A stretch of 64,000 nucleotides of DNA from Porphyra umbilicalis (Eukaryota; Rhodophyta; Bangiophyceae; Bangiales; Bangiaceae), in the NCBI GenBank assembly GCA_002049455.2, contig KV918799.1:40020-104019 (forward strand), given 5' to 3'. Numbering within the stretch: position 1 is the first letter of the stretch; the number at the start of each line of letters is the position of its first letter. Under the pieces are notes generated by a model. That model was not told the DNA's origin, did no database searches, and saw nothing but the letters and a program-made list of their open reading frames with translations. Positions 55,701-64,000 of the stretch are shown here, piece after piece. A program made the position numbers and the translations under genes.

Positions 55701-57784
55701 GCACGCGGCCCGGTTGGGATGCAGAAATGTCGGGGGGACCCCCGACATTGGTTTGCACCCACCACACCCGCTGGTCGCGTCGTGGACGCACGCACTACCC
55801 GGTGTGTGGACTTCTATGGCCACATACTTCTTTGGCCACCCAAGAACGCCCACGATTGGCCAGTGCACGCGGCCCCGTTGGGATGCAGAAGTGTTGGGGG
55901 ACCCCCGACATTGGTTTGCACCCACCACACCCGCTGGTCGCGTCGTGGACGCACGCACTACCCGGTGTGTGGACTTCTATGGCCACATACTTCTATGGCC
56001 ACCCAAGTACGCGCACGAATGGCCAGTGCACGCGGCCCGGTTGGGATGCAGAAATGTTGGGGGACCCCGGACATTGGTTTGCACGCACCACACCCGCTGG
56101 TCGCGTCGTGGACGCACGCACTACCCGGTGTGTGGACTTCCATTGCCACATACTTCTATGGCCACCCAAGTACGCCCACGAATGGCCAGTGCACGCGGCC
56201 CGGTTGGGATGCAGAAGTGTTGCGGGGACCCCCGACATTGGTTTGCACCCACCACACCCGCTGGTCGCGTCGTGGACGCACGCACTACCCGGTGTGTGGA
56301 CTTCTATTGCCACATACTTCTATGGCCACCCAAGGACGCGCACGAATGGCCAGTGCACGCGGCCCGGTTGGGATGCAGAAGTGTTGGGGGGACCCCCGAC
56401 ATTGGTTTGCACCCACCACACCCGCTGGTCGCGTCGTGGACGCACGCACTACCCGGTGTGTGGACTTCTATGGCCACATACTTCTATGGCCACCCAAGTA
56501 CGCGCACGAATGGCCAGTGCACGCGGCCCGGCTGGGATGCAGAAATGTTGAGGGGACCCCCGATATTGGTTTGCACCCACCACACCCGCTTGTCGCGTCG
56601 TGGACGCACGCACAACGCGGTGTGTGGACTTCTATGGCCACATACTTCTATGGCCACCCAAGTACGCGCACGAAGGGCCAGTGCACGCGGCCCGGTTGGG
56701 ATGCAGAAATGTTTGGGGGACCCCGGACATTGGTTTGCACCCACCACACCCGCTGGTCGCGTCGTGGACGCACGCACTACCCGGTGTGTGGACTTCTATG
56801 GCCACATACGTCAATGGCCACCCAAATACGCGCACGAAAGGCCCGTGCACTCGCACCAGTTGCGATGCAGAAATGTTGGGGGGACCCCGGACATTGGTTT
56901 GCACCCACCACACCCGCTGGTCGCGTCGTGGACGCACGCCCTACCCGGTGTGTGGACTTCTATGGCCACATACTTCTATGGCCACCCAAGTACGCGCACG
57001 AATGGCCAGTGCACGCGGCCCGGTTGGGATGCAGAAATGTTGGGGGGACCCCCGACATTGGTTTGCACTGACAACATCCGCTGGTCGCGTCGTGGACGCA
57101 CGCACTACCCGGTGTGTGGACTTCTATGGCCACATACTTCTAGGGCCACCCAAGTACGCGCTCGAATGGCCAGTGCACGCGGCCCGGTTGGGATGCAGAA
57201 ATGTTGGGGGGACCCCCGACATTGGTTTGCACCCACCACACCCGCTGGTCGCGTCGTCGACACACGCACTACCCGGTGTGTGGACTTCTATGGCCACATA
57301 CTTCTATGGCCACCCAAGTACGCGCACGAATGGCCAGTGCACGCGGCCCGGTTGGGATGAAGAAATGTCGGGGGGACCCCCGACATTGGTTTGCACCCAC
57401 CACACCCGCTGGTCGCGTCGTGGACGCACGCACTACCCGGTGTGTGGACTTCTATTGCCACATACTTCTATGCCCACCCAAGTATGCGCACGAATGGCCA
57501 GTGCACGCGGCCCGGTTGGGATGCAGAAGTGTTGCGGGGACCCCCGACATTGGTTTGCACCCACCACACCCGCTGGTCGCGTCGTGGACGCACGCACTAC
57601 CCGGTGTGTGGACTTCTATTGCCACATACTTCTATGGCCACCCAAGTACGCGCACGAATGGCCAGTGCACGCGGCCCGGTTGGGATGCAGAAATGTTGGG
57701 GGGACCCCCGACATTGGTTTGCACCCACCACACCCGCTGGTCGCGTCGTCGACACACGCACTACCCGGTGTGTGGACTTCTATG
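49728..57784. repeat. 164-bp satellite array, about 49 monomers with higher-order structure
   Basis: GGTGTGTGGACTTCTATGG recurs every 163-164 bp from 49743 to 57765. Each monomer contains a short internal direct repeat (CTTCTATGGCCAC twice), a GGGGG/CCCCC hairpin and a CACCCACCACACCCGCTGG box. Rare variants mark a higher-order pattern. CTTCTGTTGCAACATAC occurs at about 51884, 53523 and 54834. CTTCTAGGGCCACCCAAAAA occurs at about 50099, 51737, 52720, 53376 and 54687. These spacings correspond to 4, 6, 8 or 10 monomers. All three frames stay open for long stretches because the period is not a multiple of three; these are not genes. The size is typical of centromeric or heterochromatic satellites. 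Confidence 0.97.
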
Positions 57785-58478
57785 TGTGACGGTCCGTCAC
57801 ATGGCCCCCACACTCCGGGATCCAGATGTCCCGGAAATATGCCCCACTAACGCATATTTCAAATTGTTCCGTTGGCGACCCACTTGTGATCATCTCGTGG
57901 CCCACCAACCACAATCGCAATCCCAATACTTCCCTGGGATTCATAACCCCCTCGAGCGGGCCCCTACTTAAGGGCCTAATTTTGTGTAAACCCCACTTGG
58001 ATTATTGACTTATGTTACTTTGTGCCCCTGACTCCGGAGCGCCGCGAGGGTGTCACGTAGCACCCTTCCCCCCGCCTCTACTCAAGGCGGTATTCGAAGC
58101 TTCGGCCGTCCTTCGGGTTGTGAGCCCAGTGGGCCCTGAGGAGAGGGCTTTCCGTGGGTCCCATGAGGGTGTCTGAGAAGGGTTTTCCGAGGGTCCGTTG
58201 GGAGAGTCTGGGGAGGGTTTTCCGAGGGTCCGAGGGGAACGGATGGGATAAGAGGGTGAGGCGTGAGTGTCGCCTCGAGGCCTTCGACGCGGGCAAGTAA
58301 ACTTCCGGTCACACAACTCGTGTTTGTCGCTCGGGGCGCCTTCCCCCGGTCGACGCCGTGCGTGTGTGCTCTTCGGGGTTTCCTTCCGGGGCGGGTATTC
58401 CCCGACAGGACGACCCGGCGACACGGTTTGGCTCGCCCTCCCCCCAACTGGGTGGGGTGGGCTGAGCGTGTTGTCACA
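57785..58478 (+). repeat. Gypsy left LTR
   Basis: Begins TGTGACGG and ends GTTGTCACA, so the outer six bases form inverted ends (TGTGAC / GTCACA). 694 bp. The first 17 bases form a palindrome of their own around one central base. The boundary is supported on the left by the satellite junction and on the right by the primer site. Confidence 0.8.
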
Positions 58479-58480
58479 TT

Positions 58481-58492
58481 TGGTGGAGCAGC
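58481..58492 (+). other. Gypsy primer binding site candidate
   Basis: TGGTGGAGCAGC starts two bases after the LTR; TGG is complementary to the CCA end of a tRNA, as expected for 3'-end priming. I cannot name the tRNA. Confidence 0.55.
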
Positions 58493-58640
58493 AAGGGAGG
58501 AAGACAACTCAACCTTCCTCGGGGTGGTGGCGGTGCGCCAACCCGCCTCGGGGGGAGCCTAGTTCGTCCTCCTCCCCTTGGTGCCTAGCGCTGCGGGCGG
58601 TGCCCCGCAACGCCAGGTTTGGCTGAGTCCGGCCGGGTCG

Positions 58641-60896
58641 ATGGCCGATGGGGGGGGGAATGGAGACCCCCCTGGTGTCGAGGTGCCTGGTGCCGGGGCG
58701 GATGAGATTACCCCCCCCGGAGGTGGATCGTCGGTTAACGATCGCCACACCAGTGCCGGCACCACGGATGCGGGTGCCCGCGGGGCGCGGACTTTGTTCC
58801 AACCCTTGCCCCCGGGCCTCGATCCGACTGGGACTCGCCCCCCGGCAGGCGTTCCCTCGGGTAGTACTCACCTCGAGGCGGTCCTGTCAAGTGCTGGCAC
58901 TCATTTCGGCGTAGGACAGCTGCCCGACGTTACTACGTGGGGCGGTGGGTCTGTGCCACCACCGGCACGGGAACCTGTGGGTGGGAGCTGTAGTCGTGCT
59001 CCCCCAGGTTCACGGAGTGCCAAGGGTGCCCCGGCGCTTGAGCACGGCGCCGGGACCCACGGTATCGGTCCCCCGGCCCTCGGGCCCTGTGAGAGATCCC
59101 CTCTCGGTGCTTGGAAGGGGGGGGCGATGCCAGGATCGGCATGGGAGCCTGCAGGCGGGAGCTCTAGTCGTGCTCCCCCAGGCTCACGGGGTGCCAGGGA
59201 TGGCCCGGGTCTCGAGTGGCGATACGCCGTGGCCGAGGTCGTTCGGTCCGAAGTTACCCGATCGCTAATTACGATGTTGAGGGGCTCTACGCCCAGGCCC
59301 GCTGAGCGGCGGGGCCGAGCCCGACGCTCTGCTCGTCGGCGCCGACGCGACAACTCGTCGTCGTCGTCGACCACTGACGTCTCCCGCTCGGGGGACGAGT
59401 CAGCAGTTGCGGCCTCACTTGGTGCGTTCCGTGCTACCCCCCCGCCGTCGACGGTGAGGGAGGGCACTCGGGGTATTGACTCGAGGGCCCAACCGACTCC
59501 TGACTCGGAGGAGGGTGTGCAAGGCGGGGGAGCGGCGCGAGAGCTACCCGGGGGTATTGACCCGGGGTTCCCGACGCACTTCTCCTCCGCGACCGGTCCA
59601 GAGGCTGGGGGGTGGCCTACTCAAACCACCCCGACACCCCCAACTCGGGTGGTGCCGCCCAAGATTGTGGTGAACCACCCGTACTACCGGGTGATGTTCG
59701 ATTGTAAGACTTACGCGCTAGACAACAAGTCGGTTGCCTACACGCGGCGCCAGGCCCGTTCTCTGGCCCGGCGCAAGAAGAAGGTGGCTCAGTCCTTCGG
59801 GGTGAACGACGAGTGGGATGGTTCCCCCCCGGCCAAGGTCTTCCAGTTCTTGCGCAAGTTTGCCAAGGCCTGTGAGGACAACAACCTCTCCGAAGGCGAA
59901 GCCTTCTACATCCTTCAAGAATTTTCGAAGGAACCTCTCAAGTCAGAGGTGATGATGGTTATGCCAACTCGCCGGGCGGGTAACCCTGGCGAGGTCACTT
60001 CATACTTGGAGCTCATCAACTGGATGATTCGGCGTCACGTCAACGAGGCCTCGGTGGCTACTCTAGTCGAGACCCTGAACGTCGCGGTCTAACGGGACGA
60101 CGAGGACGAGTTGTCCTTCGCCGAGCGCCTCCGCCGCCTCAACACCGAGTGCGGGTTCATGTACGGGGAGGGCGCCCTCAAGGGGCGCATTGTGGAAGGT
60201 GTCCACCGCGCGGCGCGCGCCACGGTGCGCGAGCGCAACACCCCCGGCATGTCCATGGCGGAGCTGGCTCGCGTCGCCCAGACTAAGGGCGACGAACACC
60301 ACTGGCTACGACTTGAGCAGCACAAGGAGCGGACCAAGGAGCGAGAAGCGCTCGAGGAGGAGGCCCGTCTCCGGCGGCAAGCTCGTGCGGCCGCCCTTCC
60401 CCGGATCACTAGGGAAACGCGGCGTTATCAGCCGCGGGACGCCCCTGCCCGGACCGTCGGGTCCGTGGGTGCCCCCACTCCGGGCCCCCAGTACGATGGG
60501 TCCCGACCCAAGACTCCGGGCGGCTCGACTCCCGGGGGCCACGACAACTCGCGCTACCGCTCCCGACCGAGGGATGGGCATTCCCGACCCAAATCCCGGT
60601 CGGAAGAGTACCCTTGCTGGCAGTGTGGCAAGGTGGGCCATTGGGCTGAGGTGTGCCCCGACTTGGACGCACGCCTACGCGACCGATTGGCCATAGCCAG
60701 TCGGTGGTCTCCTCTCGGGACGTCCTCGGGCTCCTGCGATACCCCGCGAGCGGGCCGACGAGTAGCGGTTGCCACGCCCCACGAGGACTCCAGCTCAAGT
60801 GGCGAGGAAACGACGCCGCTTGAGAAGGGGGAACCGCAGACCGAGCCCGAGTGCGGACCCACCACCACCTCTGAGTCCGAGGAGGGAAACGAGTAA
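58641..60896 (+). pseudogene. Gypsy gag with one in-frame TAA
   Basis: From the ATG at 58641 the frame encodes a long Gly/Pro/Ser-rich N-terminus, a capsid-like segment (VFQFLRKFAKACEDNNLSEG; EAFYILQEFSKEPLKSEVMM), a TAA at 60090-60092, then in the same frame FAERLRRLNTECGFMYGEGA and a CCHC zinc knuckle CWQCGKVGHWAEVC (from 60616) before the stop at 60894. The zinc knuckle binds the RNA genome. The Gag homology on both sides of the TAA shows that it is an interruption, not a natural end. Confidence 0.85.
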
Positions 60897-60898
60897 CG

Positions 60899-63800
60899 AC
60901 CGGTGTTGGGCCCTCCCCGCGGCAACCGGTGGACCCAACCCGGGACGTGGATAAGATGCCAGTACGCATCCTATCCCGACCGAAGGGGATCCGCCCCCGG
61001 GACGCATCCCTCCCGAAGGGGGTAAGCGGCCAGAACGTGGTGGCCATCCTGACGAGGTCCAACTACCAGGTGGCCAGTCGCGTCTGGCTGGACGCGGGGC
61101 GTGAGCTAGCCCTCCGCGTCATAGTCGACACGGGGTCGTGTGTCTTCCTAGTACGGGAAGCGCTACTCCCCCCGGGATGGAGGTGGCGCCCTTAGACGCG
61201 GCGACCGCCCAGTTGTTTGACGTGAATGGGGGAATCCTCCCCATCACGGGCACCGTGACTTTTACTGTGCGAGTCGGCACTTACTCCACCCCAGTCACGT
61301 TTGGGGTAGTGCCGGGCATGTCGGTCCCCCTACTCCTAGGGACCGACTGCACGGACGTCCATGTCCCCAACATCTGCAGGCCCAAGGGGTACATCCGGTT
61401 ACTAAACGGATGTAGGGTCCCCATCCTCCGTCGGGGTAAGACGGTGTCGTATGCCCGGGCGGACCAACCCCAGTCGGGGACCGCTAGTGAGGCGGACACC
61501 AACGTGCACCTAGCACGCAAGGTGGTTATACCCCCGAGGTCCCGGGAATACGTCCCAGTACAGACGTCATTCCAAGGGAATGGGGTCATCACCCAGCGCC
61601 ATCGGGTGTATGAACGCCACCGCGTGCATGTTGCAACTGGCACCATGGACTGCACAGCCAACCAGACGTGGTGGGTGGAGGTAACCCATACGGGGAACAC
61701 GAGTAAGCGACTCCCCAAGGGCATGGTCATGCGGCATATGTCTGCCTACTCCGGTACGGTAGCCGCCATATCCCGAGAGGACTGGGCTGCACTCAGCCCC
61801 AGTCCGACCACCGCGCCCGACGCAACGGACCCCGTGGACGAGCCCCACGTTCATACTTCGAACGTGCCCGAGGGGCTGCGGCCTCAAGTGCTCGCCCTAC
61901 TGGAGAAGCACCGAGCCCTCTGGAGTGGGCACTTGGGCTCCATCAAGGCCACGGAGCACCGGATCGAGTTGAAGCCGGGCTCCAAGCCCGTCTGGCTCAA
62001 CCCCTACCGGATGGGTCCCCGAACTAGGGAACTCATCAAGGCCCAAGTCGACCGAATGCTCAAGCTCTAAGTTGTAGAGCCCAGCCAGAGTGAATGGGCT
62101 AGCCCGGTGGTACTCATCCCGAAGCCCGACGGGAGTCCCCGGTTCTGCATCGACTATCGGCAGTTGAACGAGCGCACATTACGCGACTCGTATCCGCTAC
62201 CCCGGATGGACGACTGCCTCGACTCCTTAGGGGATGCACAGTTCTTCTCCACGTTGGACTGCAACGCGGGGTACTGGCAGATCCCCCTAGCCGAGGAGAA
62301 TACGCCGAAGACGGCATCCACTTGCCACTGTGGGACGTACCAGTGTACGCGTCTTCCGTTTGGCCTGTGCAATGCCCCTGCCACTTTCCAGCGGGCTATT
62401 GACATGATCCTATCCGGAGTCAAGTGGCAGAATGTGCTCGTCTACTGAGACGACCTCATCATCTTCTCCGCCGATGCCGAGTCGCACCTGTCCCACTTGG
62501 ACACGGTGCTCACCTTACTCGGGAAGCACGGGATCACACTCAAGGCACAGAAGTGCCACCTCTTTACTAATGAGGTGGAGTACCTGGGCCATGTAGTACG
62601 GCCAGGACGCTTGAGTGTTAACGAGAAGAACCTCAAGGCCATCAAGAAGGCCAGCTTCCCCCAGACCCAAACCCAACTTAGGAGCTTCCTGGGGATGTGC
62701 ATCGTCTACCGTCGGTTCACGGTAGACTTCGCTAAGACCGCGAAGCCGCTGAACAACTTGAACAGCATAAAGCTTCCGAAGCGGTTGAGTCCCCCTACTT
62801 CAGAGGAACAGAACGCGTTCGACAAACTACGCGAACAGCTATGCCACCCGCCCATCCTTGCGATACCGCGCAAGGAGGGGAAGTACATCATCGATGTGGA
62901 CGCTAGCTACGACCAGCTAGGGTGCTGCCTTCTACAGCAGCAACCCGATGGCAAGTACCTGCCCGTAGGCTACTTCAGTAAGGGCCTACTACCGGCGGAG
63001 AAGAAGTACACCGTCACCGAGATTGAGACTCTACGTGTGGTGTGGGCGGTCGGTTTACTACGAACGTACATCGAAGGCACCAAGGTCCTCATCCGGTGTG
63101 ACCACAAGGCACTGAAGTGGATACTAACCACGACGGCCTGCACCAACAATCGACTCAATCGTTGGCGCATCCTCCTCTCGGAGTTCGACTATGATGTGGA
63201 GTACAAGCCCGGCCCCCAACACGCGGTGGCCGGCGCTCTGTCCCGCATCCCGACTGAGGGGCTGGACACGGGACCCATCTCCCAGGAGATCCCCACAGTC
63301 GGGGTGACCACTCGATCGGGGGCGGTACTCGACCCCCGACTCCCCGAGAACAGGGAGACTGCCCGCATACCCCTGGGCGAACTAGTCCAGAAGCAGGCGA
63401 CAGACGAGTTCTGTCAGGGGGTCAAGAAGTTACTTGATACCCCCACCCCCACGCGCTTCTACGAGAACGCAGACGGGTTGTTGTGCCGTCGCGGACAACG
63501 CGAGGGGACCCAGCAGGTACTGGTCCCCCAGTCCCTAGTCAAGGACGTATTACGGGCGGAGCACTCCTCCCCCTTGGCCGCGCATCCAGGTGGGACGCGC
63601 ATGTACCAGACTCTGCTGGACCAATACTACTGGCCCTCGCTGGCGATGGATGTGTTCGGGTGGGTGGCAGCTTGCCGCACCTGTGCTAAGAACCGGCTCA
63701 TGGGTACGCAGAGTAAAGCGTTCATGAGGTTGTTCCCCGCGACGGAACCCTTCGCAGCGCTGGCCATTGACTTACTAGGCCCCTGCCCAGGACCCCCGAA

Positions 63801-64000
63801 GGATATGAGTATATCCTGGTGAGTTGTGACCGCTTTACGAAGGTCACTCGGGCGGTCCCGCTTCGAGACATCACGGCTCTGGATGTTCTGAGCGCATTCC
63901 TCGACACGTGGGTTGCTAGCTATGGGATCCCCGATTCAGTTCTATCGGATAACGGACCCCAATTTGCTGCCGTACTTTGGCAAGGGGTGCTCAAGACCCT
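60899..64000 (+). pseudogene. Gypsy pol: protease, reverse transcriptase, RNase H, integrase (partial)
   Basis: Protease active site DTGS at 61127-61138 lies in a frame shifted from gag. The frame shifts again in a run of six C at 61168-61173, after which LLLGTD and the reverse transcriptase follow. TAA 62068-62070 and TGA 62446-62448 interrupt the frame; the TGA sits at the variable position of the catalytic Y-x-D-D box (62443-62454). The RNase H region (IIDVDASYDQLGCCLLQQ; TEIETLRVVWAV; CDHKALKWIL) and integrase zinc finger (H...H...C-x-x-C near 63560-63690) are well preserved. The integrase core begins at LAIDLLGP, shifts frame near 63785, and shows the second catalytic Asp in SDNGPQF (about 63949) before the window ends. 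Confidence 0.93.

Larger units (their letters stand above)
57785..64000 (+). mobile_element. Ty3/Gypsy LTR retrotransposon, decayed, continues past window end
   Basis: Left LTR, primer site, gag, protease, reverse transcriptase, RNase H and the start of integrase are present in Ty3/Gypsy order on the plus strand. It is inserted inside a satellite monomer right after CTTCTATG. Three in-frame stops and at least three frameshifts break the coding region, so this copy cannot make a full polyprotein under the standard code. The right LTR lies outside the window. Confidence 0.95.

Noticed and set aside
49748-57971. Very long open frames on the plus strand (504, 739 and 743 codons among others)
   Set aside because: They lie entirely within the 164-bp satellite; the period is not a multiple of three and stops are rare in the monomer, so all frames stay open by chance.

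Overview
The window is nuclear DNA of a GC-rich eukaryote, probably a microbe (alga, amoeba, oomycete-like or similar), but I cannot name the taxon. The evidence is two LTR retrotransposon families, a spliceosomal intron with clean borders (6576-6779), SET, RS-type and ankyrin domains, TATA/CCAAT-type promoter sequence, a 164-bp satellite, and the lack of bacterial operon signals. Reading frames are rich in Ala, Gly, Arg and Pro and full of simple repeats, so most long open frames are chance frames opposite or beside real genes.

Layout. 1-4469 has no recognisable gene and holds short repeats. From 4470 to 38341 the recognisable host-type genes all lie on the minus strand: a DNA methyltransferase fused to a SET domain (4470-9273); an ankyrin-repeat protein (10697-12316); a long locus with an Ala-rich and acidic N-terminus, a ParB/sulfiredoxin-like domain, a 2OG-Fe(II) dioxygenase and an Arg/Ser tail (13471-20097); an unrecognised gene (22098-22916); and a RecQ-like helicase with a zinc-finger N-terminus (31091-38341). 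Most of these carry single in-frame stops with obvious coding sequence on both sides. Members of a hairpin repeat with core GAGCAGTAGGCCTACTGCTC lie beyond the 3' ends of four of these five genes. A hAT-like MITE (23334-24058) and a young, intact Copia element (24780-30714, with 5-bp target duplication) interrupt this part.

38342-49727 holds noncoding DNA, a 2.6-copy tandem array of a 2,763-bp unit (40035-47130) and a minus-strand gene cut off by that array (47131-48734). 49728-57784 is about 49 copies of a 164-bp satellite with higher-order structure. A decayed Ty3/Gypsy element (57785 to the window end) is inserted in the satellite.

Taken together, the minus-strand genes suggest a set of chromatin and DNA-modification functions (DNA methylation, histone-type methylation, ParB-like DNA binding, oxidative dioxygenase, helicase). 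They could be remnants of a large mobile or viral element or a decaying host cluster. No viral hallmark gene (capsid, packaging ATPase, DNA polymerase B) is visible, so the origin stays open.
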